A stretch of DNA of 64,000 nucleotides from Isoetes taiwanensis (GCA_021234155.1 JAJEKV010000025.1:1220474-1284473); one strand, 5' to 3'. Positions 50,252-60,955 are shown, numbered from the stretch's first letter. Program-made: numbers and translations. The notes: generated from the sequence alone by a model not told the origin.

Positions 50252-50847
50252 CTAAAGAACCTGATTAAGCGCTAACTCCTCATCAGAGTCGTCCTTTGCT
50301 CCAATGTGCTGAAAGCCCTCCATGGAGTCTGCTACTGCCTTGTTACTTGGTCCTCCTTCTTGCATGTCACTATCCTGTGTGTTTCTGCTGATGTATTTGC
50401 CAATTCCTTCTGCTTTCTTGCTGGCTTGGGGCATTGCCAAACTGTATTTCTCCACCACATACTCCAAGAATTTCTTACTTGGCTGGGCCGGATTTTCCCC
50501 TTCTCCCTTGCACATAGCAGCCAGGTTTAACCCTGCCCCATTGATCAGATTTATCATATCCTGCCTGGTATGCTTGTTCTTGGACATCTCCAAGAATTTG
50601 GGCGCTCCTCCTCTGCTGCCTGTAAGTTTTTTCTTTTGTTACCTACTGCCGTATTTCTACTATGCATTTTTCGGCCTTCCCTGCTGGTTTCCACCAGAAA
50701 TGGCCGTGTCTCCATCCGAAATGGCTTTGCCTCTATTTTATTTGCATCTGTTTGATCATTTGCTACATAATCAGCTTTGCATGCTAACCTTTTATCCATA
50801 TGTGGCAGAAAATCCATTATGCTTCCAGCTCCATGCCGCTCCATCAT
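50252..50847 (-). CDS. Unrecognised ORF pair upstream of Penelope-like copy 3
   Basis: Two overlapping minus-strand frames, 50847-50554 and 50593-50252. The second is hydrophilic, acidic at the end (KDDSDEELALNQ) and ends at CAG followed by GT, as an exon would. By position it matches the ORF at 58556-58885 upstream of Penelope copy 1, which also ends EQDNDQ with CAG followed by GT. The two are not clearly similar in sequence. They may be N-terminal exons of these elements; no family is recognised. Confidence 0.35.
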
Positions 50848-51675
50848 TGCAGATATTCCCTGTTATTTGTTCTCCAGCTTGGAGCAGTACTTTCCGGATC
50901 ACCGTTGCCGGATTCGGCGCCCCTATTTTTAGAACCCTAAAACCAATAAACTACTGTCTACGTTTAGGTCTAAGCCTTCATATTTTGTGTTATTCCTTTT
51001 TCATTTTACATGTATAACTTTTATTATCACAGTGACATAATACGCATACGGAAATGAATACGGGGACCCAAAAATAAATACGGAATACGAATACGTGAAA
51101 TACGCATACGGAGAATACGGAATATTCTCTTAGAATATTCCATAAAATATCATATTTGTACTTGATTTTATCAGCTTAATCTCTATTTTTTAAATATGAA
51201 AACTGTAAATTCTTCTATTGCAATAATAACAACATCAAGGGAAGAAAACATAAAAGTAAACATCCTGAAAATACAAAACATAAGAATGCTCTTAACAAAA
51301 GTTACGTTGGCTGCAAGCAAACTTCTAATTCCATCTTTTATCTCAAAAAGCTTTCACTTGCCAATGTTTGAAAATTTTTAGCCGTGTATATATAAGTCAA
51401 AGAGGTAACGAGGTGTCGATACCAAATAAACAAACCTTACAGATTTGAAGGAAAATCCTCATAACTAGCAATTAAATGAAAAGTATGCCCAGAAGATGAA
51501 CTCATATGCATAGTCCCGATATGCCAAAGAATTTTCAGGTCAGATTGACAACTCACGATTTTACAATCTGATGTAACCATTTGCGTCTGTGATTGGACTG
51601 TGGCATCTCCTGGAGATATCTACCTGTCATTTCCGAAAGACTTTCTCCCTAAAACTGTAATGTAAGGTCTTTCAC

Positions 51676-52610
51676 CTGCCAATAAATGTGCCTGCATTTT
51701 GAACACTGCCAAAACTCCAAGTCTTCTTTCACTGATTCCTTATTAAGCCCTTTACTGAATGGTGCTGAAGCTAATGCTTCTTCTTTGGTAAGTCTTTTCT
51801 CCAAAATTCGCCGTTGCATTTGATGCATCTGGAGAGAAGTTGGTCTTCCAATATAGTAAGATTAAACGATTTTATAATCTGTTTCATGAAGAGACATGTT
51901 ATTCTAAGCTGATAGTGGAGTTAATAATGCATAACCTTGATTGTAAATTGATTACCTCTGTAAGTTGTTCTTGCTTTTTCAAGCCTTTAACCAGATAGGC
52001 CATGTTTGCTGGGATAAGCCTCTGTCGCAGAAGCTTAATATCCCTAGTCAAAAGCACCCTCTGTTCTCTTTCAGCTTGTTCAACTAGAGATCTGGAAACA
52101 AGATTGTATTCAGCATATTACGGTTTGCAATGCAGTATTAAATAAGCTACAACCTGGAAGAAGGCGCCCGGCCATGGGGACAAGCAGTATCAATACCAGC
52201 ACAACGGAGCTGCCGTGCTAAACCTTCTACCTGCACCCAGAAACACAATTACCTCAGCAATGAAAACTCATTTCTTATTTTTTCATTTGAAATGCTTCCT
52301 ACATACCATAATGTCACAAAGAAACTTTGGTATTCCATCTCCACCAACAGAGAGATCCCATGGTGGAATTCCTTCCTTCCCATGGCCAGTATCACTATGT
52401 CCATTCTTTAGGGCATGCTGACTACCTCTGTTCCTCTTCCTTACCCTTGTATTATTATCTTTATGAAGCACCACAACTTCTCCAAATTCTTGCACAACAA
52501 ACAAGACTCATAGCATTCTCAACCGTTTGCACTGCAGGGGGTTTACTGGACCTAGATCTCCTGAAGATGGTGTTTATCATTGTTAAAATAGTTCCAGAGA
52601 AAGATTGCCT
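51676..52610 (-). pseudogene. Mut7-C RNase-domain gene fragment (plant EXD3/mut-7-like)
   Basis: Four minus-strand exons with sensible splice sites: about 52600-52307 (ends SVGGDGIPKFLCDIM, donor GTATGT), 52230-52154 (VEGLARQLRCAGIDTACPHG), 52091-51956 (SLVEQAEREQRVLLTRDIKL) and 51878-51676 (two CxxC zinc-ribbon halves, SRCIKCNGEF and WQCSKCRHIYW). This is the order of the Mut7-C domain found at the C-terminus of plant 3'-5' exonuclease-domain proteins. The exonuclease half is absent. A one-base deletion in a T-run splits exon 4, and the first exon changes frame, so the piece is dead or misassembled. It lies wholly inside the hAT element. Confidence 0.8.
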
Positions 52611-52687
52611 GATAGCATGAATACATCTTTTCTAACGAATTGGGAGGCGACCTTCCTGCTCTAGACTGCCTAAAAAAAGCCAGCAAT

Positions 52688-53026
52688 ATTTCGATGCAAG
52701 CAATAACCATTTCGGTGGTTCAATGCCAGACCGTCTTCCACCTAATATGATACAGCTTTTGCTCAGAAATTAGAAATAACAGAATTGGAGGGGAGCTTCC
52801 GGTGCTGGCTTTAATTCGTCTTTACAATCTGGAAGTTCTTGATCTTAGAGGTAATCAGAATCTATCAGATATATGGCCACATTCCTTCTGCATTATTCCA
52901 GAAAGTGTAGTGGAAATAAAACAACGAAGCACCTTACCTGATCAGTTGGAGACTTGGAGTGATACCTTACCTGAGAAGGAGGCGCAGACGAATGGAGCAC
53001 GGAATGGATATGGAAGACACTCTTAG
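52688..53026 (+). pseudogene. Leucine-rich-repeat (receptor-type) gene fragment
   Basis: Reads FDASNNHFGGSMPDRLPPNM, then LLLRN, a small duplication with a stop near 52,772, then RIGGELPVLALIRLYNLEVL followed by DLRGNQNLSDIWP. These are about three plant-type LRR units of the kind found in receptor kinases and receptor-like proteins. There is no kinase or signal peptide. It lies inside the hAT element on the strand opposite the Mut7-C fragment. Confidence 0.7.
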
Positions 53027-53351
53027 GAGTCTTAATGCATTAACTTAGGGTCGTTGCAGAGTTAGCAGCAGGTCGACGTCGATAACTCGGCACAGCAGCA
53101 GATCGAGCGCCACAGACCAAAACATCGAGGTCGAAAAAAGGGAAAAAATTTTCCTTTGCGTTTTGAGTTTTTTTTTTTACTTCAAACTGAATACGGCCGT
53201 ATTCTGGCCCGTATTCCTTAGAATACGGGCGTATTCTGTTTTAACATATCCTTACGGCGTATTCAATTTTAGAATACGGTTTTTTTTTTAATTTGCGTAT
53301 TCGCCGTATTCTAAGAAGAATACGGCCGTATTCTGTTTCTGTGTTTATTAT

Positions 53352-54300
53352 ACCTGGGTTCCGAACCACCAGCAGATATATTTTGTTATTATTTATTGCG
53401 CCTCTTTTTCAACCAATGGCTTTGTACTACCACTTAACCTGCTCGGTGTCATTCATATCCTTTAGCTACTCCCCCGTTTAGGTAACCCTGAATAATTACC
53501 TTATATTAATGTCCCATTATTATTCTACCATTGTGCTAACTTAAAAGTTAGCATTTTGTGCCTTCGATTATTATTTTTCCACTTCCTGTAACACCAATGG
53601 TAGCTTGGTTTGGGTCTGCATTTGATACGCATGTCTTCAAGGTTACTGCTTCCGTGCTCCATTATATTAATGTTCTATTGTTCTTCCCATGTGCTAACTT
53701 ATTTGTTAGCATTTTGTCCCTTTGCCTTTCCACATTTTATTTTCCTGCCACAGACTTGCTTTAATCTTGGTCACAGCCATGCATCTTGTTTGACTTCCCC
53801 ATATAGGAGCTGGTTTTGTTCCATCGTACTGTCGCCATCAGTTAATTTCAACATGGCCCCTTAGATGCTTGTTCACTAAATACTCAGTTAATTTGGTCCC
53901 TTTGACTCTCTTATGTTTGGATAGCCACCCCTTCCTGTGGTGCAACCTTCTAGGCCTTTTGCTGTGCTTATGGTGTGCTTATGCTTGCAAAGTCACTTCT
54001 TACTGCGGTGACTCCCCTCTAGGCTATTGCAGTAATTATGCAGTGCTTGTTACTGCCATACTTTGTAGCTCAATGATTGCAGTGTGTTTGCAGTGCATGT
54101 TACTGCCATACTTTGTAGCTCAGCCTACCATTAGCAACACCATGCCAGGTTTTACCATGATACTTTGGTGTCCATTATGGTCCATGTGGTTAGATGTTTC
54201 CAATGGGCCCTATGGTAATTTTACATCTTTATATTCTATTCAGCCTATGTTTCTGCATTGCACATTTCCTTCTTCCATTGGCTACTTTGCCTTAACTTTA
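53352..54300. repeat. Local duplications in T-rich non-coding DNA
   Basis: gtgctaactt...gttagcattttgt occurs at about 53,533 and 53,691, the first forming the perfect hairpin GCTAACTTAAAAGTTAGC. ttactgccatactttgtagctca occurs near 54,052 and 54,099. No protein recognised, although a 176-codon frame (53869-54399) is open. Confidence 0.6.
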
Positions 54301-54333
54301 CTATGTGCAGGAGATACCTTTACTATGTGCAGG

Positions 54334-54371
54334 GGCAGGAGGTCCCCTACACAAGTAGGGTTCCTCCTGCC
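54334..54371 (-). repeat. 3' hairpin of Penelope-like copy 1
   Basis: GGCAGGAGG pairs with CCTCCTGCC, and inside it CCCTAC pairs with GTAGGG, with a TTGT loop (minus strand). It starts about 50 bp after the RT stop codon. A near-exact tandem repeat (tttactatgtgcagg, twice) lies just beyond at 54,298-54,333. Confidence 0.85.
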
Positions 54372-54418
54372 AACTGTACTAGTATACTTAAAAAATTAAT
54401 TAATTAAAATAAACAAAT

Positions 54419-56527
54419 TTACCTGTGTGACCAGAGTTCTTTGAGAAGTATTGTCATGTCGAACTTTAGTCCGGGGAAGGTCCCATTCCTTATTGTTCTA
54501 TTGACGGTTGTCCATACATCTCTAGCCTTAAATCCCTTTTGGACAAAGGTTTGTATCAGTTTCCATACATCTTCTGCTGCTGCTTTTGGGTCGTTGTGTA
54601 CATAGAGAAACGGCATTATCTGGGAGACGATCACATTTCTGGCCATTTGGTATGGCCTGCATCCATTAGCATGTCCATATTTAGCCACCTTAAATGGTAA
54701 GTGATCCCTTTTATCATATCTAGTCATTAGATAGGTGCCGCTGACTTCGTCAGTTACTTCAATTGACATGTTAAGGAAGTTAATTTTCCTTCCCTTACCT
54801 AACTTGCCAGGGCAGTCCATCCAATATTCGGTTTCTTCTTTAATTTCCAAATAATTAAGGTTGTAGATAGTCAAGTCACTCACTTCCTGACTTCCCACTG
54901 CTAAGTATTTTCTGATACATGTACTATTGATGCCGACCAGATCATCAATGTATCTGTTTGTATTGCAGAATGTGGCCGCTTCCTCTGCCTTGCCTTGCTC
55001 TATTAATTTGAGTATAAAGTGCAGCTCATACCAGGCCAGGTACAAGTTGCACCATGCTGGGCTTGAGGAAAACCCCATGGGAATCCCATTTACCTGTCTC
55101 CATACCCTGCTTCCCATCTGCACAAAGCAGTTTCTCAACAGCCATGTGTTCATGCCAATAAATGTTTTTTTACTTATCCTTGTCCACTTCTTGCTTTCTG
55201 GATTCTTGTATTTCCATTCCATTGTGACATCACCATTATTTCTAATTTTGTACCATAAATTGAAGTTTACATTTTTAGACTGCTGAAACTTCCAAATTAC
55301 TTCTGCCATTTGAGACAAAACATTGCAAATTCCATGTTCCCCTTCAATGGGGATGGCTTCATAGCATCTTGCCACATCAGCCACGAATACATCATATATT
55401 CTAGCAGGTAAGTTACAAGTTAGATCATACACAGATGCTATAATCCAACATGCTTTAATTTTCTTTTTTCTGAAAAAGTTGACTGGATTTAACTTATTCT
55501 CACATATATCAGGCCATATCTCCAGAAAGGTATTAAGTCCTTTGGCCACCAAAGCAGCTAATTGAGAAAATATGGAGTCATGTGCATTAGTGATCCATCT
55601 GAACGTATTTTTGTGTGCTTTATATACTGCTAAGAGATACGGGAGGTCATACTTCTGAATTTCCCATTCGCCTAGCATATGCCTCATTTCCCTTACTAGG
55701 TATTCTCTGATTTGTTGGGCAGATGCCTCAAGCTCCTCAAAATCGTTACTGTTTAGCCTGGTGATGGCCAGTTCCCTTATATACTTAGGACATATGAAAG
55801 ACGCGTTGTTAGACGCTTTGTCTATGCCCGAGATGTACAGATTGTTCACTAACCATTCCATGTTTTTGCAAACTGCTTCATCAATAATGTGAAATTTCTT
55901 TTGCTTCTCCCTGTTTGCTTTCACGTAATCCCTGGCTATTTTCATAGCCTTACTTATGATTTCTCTCTTACATTCTGCTACAACCCTATCCTCAACTTCT
56001 TGTTTCAGTGTACGTTTGTGTATTTCAAAAAACTGATTACTTGTAATTTCTATTTCTGTCCTGAATCTTGTCATGGTGAATGGCTTGTCTGGTATGTGAT
56101 TCAAACCGATTTTGAACCAGTTCCTCAAAGGCTTACTGTGTACTATGTTGAGATCAGTGGTACATATGTGTCCAGATTGTTCATTCACAAATTTTGCCAG
56201 AGTTGGATTACTGCATGGACATGGTACTTGCCTGTCCTCAAAGAAAGTTATCTTTGGTTTATACATCATGCTCTTCAGATTATCCGTATATGTCCATCCA
56301 AAAGTGGTTTTTTCCATAATTTGTACTCCAATTTCTCCCATGTTTGCAGTAATAACTTCCCGAAAGATGTTACCAATCCTTATTTTATCAATACTTTTGG
56401 AGAAGAATTTGAAGTGTACATACTTCATATCTTGTTTGCATCTGATGGTTCTGATTGCCCATCTCCCTTCGGCCACCTTGATCAATTTCCTGTCATTTTT
56501 CTGCCATAAATAGATAGATACCCTCAT
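54419..56527 (-). CDS. Penelope-like reverse transcriptase, copy 1, uninterrupted
   Basis: 702 codons, no stops. RT motifs in order: YKAHKNTFRWITNAHDS (residues 302-318), matching the KxHK...RxI block of Penelope-like RTs; VADVARCYEAIP (382-393) with the motif A Asp 384; GIPMGFSSSPAW (481-492), motif B; RYIDDL (525-530), the catalytic YxDD; then INFLNMSIEV (582-591) and the RYDKRDHLPFK region. No GIY-YIG endonuclease follows, so it belongs with endonuclease-deficient Penelope-like elements, which are reported in plants and tend to be telomere-associated. Copies import nothing but RT and use free DNA ends; that is family knowledge. The reading may start after a splice acceptor near 56,500 (TTTATGGCAG) rather than at the ATG. 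Confidence 0.8.
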   Translation of the reverse strand: MRVSIYLWQKNDRKLIKVAEGRWAIRTIRCKQDMKYVHFKFFSKSIDKIRIGNIFREVITANMGEIGVQIMEKTTFGWTYTDNLKSMMYKPKITFFEDRQVPCPCSNPTLAKFVNEQSGHICTTDLNIVHSKPLRNWFKIGLNHIPDKPFTMTRFRTEIEITSNQFFEIHKRTLKQEVEDRVVAECKREIISKAMKIARDYVKANREKQKKFHIIDEAVCKNMEWLVNNLYISGIDKASNNASFICPKYIRELAITRLNSNDFEELEASAQQIREYLVREMRHMLGEWEIQKYDLPYLLAVYKAHKNTFRWITNAHDSIFSQLAALVAKGLNTFLEIWPDICENKLNPVNFFRKKKIKACWIIASVYDLTCNLPARIYDVFVADVARCYEAIPIEGEHGICNVLSQMAEVIWKFQQSKNVNFNLWYKIRNNGDVTMEWKYKNPESKKWTRISKKTFIGMNTWLLRNCFVQMGSRVWRQVNGIPMGFSSSPAWCNLYLAWYELHFILKLIEQGKAEEAATFCNTNRYIDDLVGINSTCIRKYLAVGSQEVSDLTIYNLNYLEIKEETEYWMDCPGKLGKGRKINFLNMSIEVTDEVSGTYLMTRYDKRDHLPFKVAKYGHANGCRPYQMARNVIVSQIMPFLYVHNDPKAAAEDVWKLIQTFVQKGFKARDVWTTVNRTIRNGTFPGLKFDMTILLKELWSHR

Positions 56528-56529
56528 GT

Positions 56530-56790
56530 TAGCCTAATCCCCAAGGTTAAGGTATGTTATCAGGATACCGGACAGCTTGGTGCCTTTCCTATTTAGGAAA
56601 TGCATACTTGGGCTTTAGTGCCCTTGGATTTTTGCCTTTTGAGGCCATGTATGTGCTGCTTTGTCAGAATTATTGCTTTTAGGATGTACCTTAGTTATTT
56701 TATTAAACTATGAACTACGGTTTATGAACATCTAGGAGCACAATCCAAGATTATGAATTGCACAAATGACAATCAGTATGCATCTAGCCC
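56530..56790. other. Non-coding upstream of the Penelope-like RT
   Basis: Short non-coding stretch between the RT frame and the SINE. No ORF or repeat recognised. Confidence 0.4.
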
Positions 56791-56792
56791 AT

Positions 56793-56929
56793 CGCGGGGG
56801 TGGTCTAGTGGTAAGGCCTTGGATTGGGGTAATCCCCACCAGGGTTCAAAACCCACTGACTACCATCGGGTGGGAGACGTGGGTGGGTGCAAGTCCCACC
56901 AACCATGCCTTCAATAAAAAAAAAAAAAA
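56793..56929 (+). mobile_element. tRNA-derived SINE
   Basis: A short element with an internal RNA polymerase III promoter: A-box-like TGGTCTAGTGGTAAGG (56801-56816) and B-box GGTTCAAAACC (56843-56853). A unique GC-rich body follows, then a 14-nt A-tail (56916-56929). The A-to-B box spacing fits a tRNA ancestor. Target duplication is not obvious. Confidence 0.85.
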
Positions 56930-58470
56930 CCCTAAGAAATCCTAGCTTTAGACAAAAGCCTAGCTAGATTAACGCCCGAATAAGTCAATCCTTATTCAAG
57001 ATGATCAACCCATACAAAGCCTAGGGCAGTCTCGATGGTACTCTAATTCCTTAGTTTCTTACTTAAAAATTCTTTCAAACAAACCATAGTATATCTTCCA
57101 AATTCTATACAAGCCCGAAGAAGCTCTTGACAACTCAAGATGTATATCTAATTACCAATTACACAGTATTTATTCTTTAAAATCATTGTAGAAGGAAAGA
57201 TAATTTGTGGAACCAGTAGCCATAAGACTTCTAAGATACACTTGTACCAGTAGCTATAGTATATCTTCATTCTAATGGACAAGTCCAAGGAAACTCTTAA
57301 TAATTCAAGATGCATGTTCAATTATCAAATATGCAAAGATTTATTCTTTAAAGTCACTATAGAAAGATAGACAATTTGTGCAGATGCGGCTTTTAAGGTT
57401 TTCTTATATACTACACAGATATTAGCCTGAATACTAATGACATGCATGTCTTGTGTGGACCCATCCCACATATGTAATACCAGGTTTTTAATTAGATCTA
57501 ACTTTCTATGACATTCATAATCCTTCATAACTATTATAATATAAACCTGTTACATTAGCTATATGAGCTTTAAGATGTTACATCAAGATCTTTCTCATTG
57601 TATATTGCCATACAAATAAATCCAAGTTTTCTGATAACATGGGCAGCATTTAGATTGGTCGAATAAGTAAATATGTACATCTATAATCATTTTTCGTATT
57701 GCTATATGTAGAACCGAATTTTATTCAGAATATGAAATACAATGTGAACTTAATCTTAGCACAGTATTCACCCAATGACATACTATAAAAACCTGAAACA
57801 CATGTCTATTCATTGATATGATGGATTAAATCAGCATAGAGCCTTCATTAGATGGATCCCCTGTGTTAAATATGTTATATGACTGTAGTAAAGGAAGAGT
57901 TTATGCAAAACACGGTGCTGAACCCGTGGATACAAGATATGCCTGGTTACTCAAAATCAGGCCACTATTTCTTAAGATTAACCCTGTTTAGGCAGTCTTC
58001 ATATTGCATATATTATAGCAGAAATAGAGAAGACTAAAGTAACTTATAGAAATGATGGTAAAGCAAGATGTATGCTCCCTCTTTTTTTGTCATAACACAT
58101 TTACTGTTCGTCCTTTTGGTAAAGTCCAGTAACTCCAGTTTGAAATCCTTCTACCAGCCAAACACCAACAAAGCAATAGAGCGACAAGGGAAGGAGAGTA
58201 ATTCGTACCTGCAGCCAACCATCAAAACATTAGCAGGAAACTGGTAATGATTGAAGGGCCAAAAGGTACATGTGATTACTCTCAGTTTATCACATTTCAC
58301 CCCTTGTAGCCCATTACCATTCATTAGTCCTAGCTTAAAATAGAAGGAGAAATACATACAAAATATATAGCTTAGGGTCTTAACACCCAGATCTTAGAGT
58401 AAATAACAAGCATCAAAGGTAAGAAACAGACCAAATAAGAATATGTTTATGGGCAGAGCCTATTTTGAAC
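56930..58470. other. Non-coding, one old tandem duplication
   Basis: 57088-57202 and 57258-57369 are diverged copies (agtatatcttc...caagatg...tttattctttaaa). The rest is AT-rich without recognised content. It lies between the two putative exons of Penelope-like copy 1. Confidence 0.55.
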
Positions 58471-58555
58471 ACAGCAGGGTCACTTGTATAAATGGAGAAA
58501 CCGGAGTTTCATGTCATTTATTCCAAGTGAACAAGATATACGTGATTTTAAGCAA

Positions 58556-58885
58556 TTATACCTGATCGTTGTCTTGTTCTGATAAAAAGCCCTCATTATC
58601 TTGTGTTTCCGGAACAGAAATGATATTAGCCCCAGGTCCTGAACCATGCTGGATCTTGTTATGGACGGTATCTCCAGAGGGTTTTTTCTTGCTAAAAGCA
58701 TCAATCGATTCATCCTTACTACGTTTCTGTCCATGAGAATCATTATCCTTAGCCATCAGGTTACTACTAAGGCTGCAGTCCAGACTATCTTTGCACCACT
58801 GAATTTCCTTTTCAAGGCATTCTATGTTAAGGCGCTCAAGATCGGAGGAAGAGATAAAGTTATCAGGGTCTGAGTCTGAGTCCAT
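58556..58885 (-). CDS. Unrecognised acidic ORF upstream of Penelope-like copy 1
   Basis: 109 codons starting MDSDSDPDNFISSSDLERLN, highly hydrophilic, with KKRSKDE-type basic patches in the middle and ending SEQDNDQ just before V and stop. The end has the exon-donor pattern CAG followed by GTATAA, so this could be a first exon spliced toward the RT 2 kb downstream. Could equally be an unrelated host exon; no family is recognised. Confidence 0.4.
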   Translation of the reverse strand: MDSDSDPDNFISSSDLERLNIECLEKEIQWCKDSLDCSLSSNLMAKDNDSHGQKRSKDESIDAFSKKKPSGDTVHNKIQHGSGPGANIISVPETQDNEGFLSEQDNDQV

Positions 58886-58889
58886 TTGT

Positions 58890-59355
58890 GTAGCTATTAG
58901 GACAATACGAAAACAAGTGTGAAGGTCCGAAATATCTGTCAGCTCTTCATAACTTCTATGGTCTCGAGGCCATCTTATGCAGCATAAAATCTATGAATGG
59001 TAAAGCTCATGCATGTGGCACCGAAAAACCCTGCCAAGAATTCATACCTGAGATCATTGGGAATGCGGACGCCCTTAATGGTATTCGGCTGGTCATCCGG
59101 TCCTTGGATCAAATATCTGGCGTGAAAGCTTATGCTTCACAAATGCCTTTAGGGTAGAAAATAAAAAATGTTATAGTGTAACATAACCCTAAGATATCGT
59201 TAAACTAATCCTTATATCACATATTTTTTAAGTCCAACAACCATAATATGTTACTCCTTACCAATAAAGGTCCTGTTTAATTATGCTTTAGAGGATATGT
59301 TCCTAGAGGTATGTATTAGTTACCCATATGACCAGTCCACATGTTTCTAAAGAAA
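58890..59355. other. Non-coding, nothing recognised
   Basis: AT-rich spacer between Penelope-like copies 1 and 2. Confidence 0.4.
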
Positions 59356-59357
59356 AA

Positions 59358-60540
59358 AAACCCTACCACCTCCCGAAGGAAATGTTAAGACCTCTGTACA
59401 ATTCTGTAATTATAGGGAGGGCTGACCCCTACCATTACAGTTGAGGTCAGACCACTCCCTTTAGCACCTGCCTAGCCACTCGGAACCTAATAAAATTTAA
59501 AAGTATTACCCTTAATATTGTGGATAATCTCTTGCTTCAATACTTCAATGTCATACTTGATACCAGGGAAGTTGCTGCAATGGATATATTTGATCACTCT
59601 GCTTTTCAGGCCTTGGCGGTCAAAACCATTATCTATAAACTGTCGTATAGATTAGCAATATCTGAACCAGCTTTTACTGGACAAGAGTTAACATACATGA
59701 AAGGTAAGATCTGTGATAGGATAACATTACGAGCTTGATGGTATGGCCGACAACTACTCGCATGAATGTACTTCAAAGCATTAAATGGCAGAACGTCTCT
59801 CTTATCATATTTATAAGTCCAATATGACCCATTAGCTCTCCCAATAATCTCAATGCACATGTTAAGAAAGTTAGCTTTCTGACCAAATGTATATTTACTG
59901 TCTGTCCCATATAACATCCCTGTTTCTTCTTTAATTTCTATACTGTCTAGGTCATAGATCCATATACCTTTATTGGCGTCCATTGTAGCCTTATCCAGGA
60001 AGTTTCTGATGATAGGGCAGTTTACAGCTAGTAAATCATCCATATATCTGTAAACATGTTTGAATGTTTCCATTTCTTTATACCTGCCCTGTTTTGCAAG
60101 TTCCTTAATGAAACTCATTTCAAACCAAGCTAGAAAGAGGTTACACCAGCATGGACTGCATGAGAATCCCATGGGGATACCGCTGACCTGTCTCCAAGAT
60201 TCATTACCCATATGGATGAAACAGTTGGTTAACAGCCAACAATTAGCATTAATAAAAGTCTGACAGCCCATTCTAGTCCAGCATTCACTAGTGGGAATAT
60301 ATTTAAACCACTTGGCAACATATTTGTTATCTTTAGTCTTTTTTATGGTGCTTGCTTTTGTTCCATTTCCATGCAGCCTCTATTACCAGGGTGATGATCT
60401 TGCAAATGCCCTTATCTCCAAGCAGTGGGATTGTTTCATGCAATGTTTCAACCAATGCAAATTGCCTTAGCAATGTATCAATGAGTTTAAGACACAATAA
60501 TCACAATAGTCATTCTTGTCAATGGTCTCAAAGCAATTAG
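59358..60540 (-). pseudogene. Penelope-like element copy 2: RT C-terminal half and 3' end
   Basis: 60271-59633 reads NCFIHMGNESWRQVSGIPMG, then FSCSPCWCNLFLAWFE (motif B) and YRYMDDLLAV (catalytic DD), followed by KANFLNMCIEI. It is clearly the same RT family as copy 1. The frame shifts near 59,640, and the C-terminus SNFPGIKYDIEVLKQEI is read in another frame to 59,520. Upstream, 60,430-60,300 still encodes GDKGICKIITLVIEAAWKW, matching copy 1 at HGICNVLSQMAEVIWKF. Similarity ends near 60,540, next to the copia LTR, which apparently split this copy. A hairpin (59404-59440) and TAGGGTTT end (59358-59367) close the element. Confidence 0.8.
59404..59440 (-). repeat. 3' hairpin of Penelope-like copy 2
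   Basis: CTGTAAT pairs with ATTACAG around a GGTAGGGGTCAGCCCTCCC-like interior. Same location relative to the RT end as in copies 1 and 3, though the sequence is diverged. Confidence 0.65.
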
Positions 60541-60554
60541 GTCATTAATAAAAA

Positions 60555-60955
60555 TGAGCTACAACTCAAATCCCGATGGTGAAGTTCTTCCAGCTTGGTT
60601 CGCCCCTACTCCGATCAACTCTACCCCATACTCACATCAGAGAACCTTGCTTTTCTTAAATCCTCTGAGCCCAAGCGGCTAGCAGTCGGTTTCGGACTTC
60701 GGTGCCGGATCGGTCGGGGAAAGTCTTCAGATTCATTCGTCTCATATATCCCACATTCAATTCAGCAGAAAACAGCTTTTCAACCATTGGAGTTTTAATT
60801 TCTAATAACCTTAAATAACCTTAGACCATAGTATCATAAGGTTAAATGCTTCAAACTAATAAGGTGACCTTTGACCTAGTTTCTCATAGAGAACTGCATC
60901 TGCATCTGATAACTCTGAGTTCTAACATATATGATAATTACATGTATCACCAACA
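60555..60955 (-). repeat. 3' LTR of the Ty1/copia element
   Basis: Directly after the polypurine tract GATAAAGGAGGAA (minus strand, about 60,968-60,956) the sequence starts TGTTGGTGATACATG, a copia-type LTR start. The far end is best placed at GTAGCTCA (60,555), giving about 400 bp, next to Penelope-like coding sequence. The 5' LTR lies outside the window, so the outer border is inferred from the TG...CA rule only. Confidence 0.55.

Larger units (their letters stand above)
51028..53343. mobile_element. Non-autonomous hAT-type transposon carrying gene fragments
   Basis: Ends CACAGTGACATAATACG and (reverse strand) CACAGAAACAGAATACG match at 14 of 17 positions. The element is flanked by a perfect 8-bp duplication TTTATTAT (51020-51027 and 53344-53351), the TSD length of hAT elements. 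Subterminal regions (51030-51140 and 53185-53340) are full of GAATACGG/CCGTATTC motifs in both orientations, including the palindrome AGAATACGGCCGTATTCT. Length 2316 bp, no transposase. The interior carries pieces of a Mut7-C exonuclease gene (minus) and an LRR gene (plus), so it is a gene-capturing (Pack-type) element. Confidence 0.85.

Noticed and set aside
53869-54399. 176-codon frame rich in Cys and Leu
   Set aside because: Lies in T-rich, internally duplicated non-coding DNA; composition reflects TTT/TGT bias, no motif.
55889-56513. Long plus-strand frames opposite the Penelope-like RT
   Set aside because: Antisense shadows of a well-supported RT frame.
56793-56860. Possible functional tRNA gene
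   Set aside because: It has A- and B-box-like sequence but no cloverleaf acceptor pairing, and it continues into a body with an A-tail; it is a SINE.
47475-59440. Hammerhead ribozyme in the Penelope-like elements
   Set aside because: Looked for CTGATGA with a following GAAA core near the element ends on the minus strand; no complete core seen by eye. A structure search would be needed to be sure.
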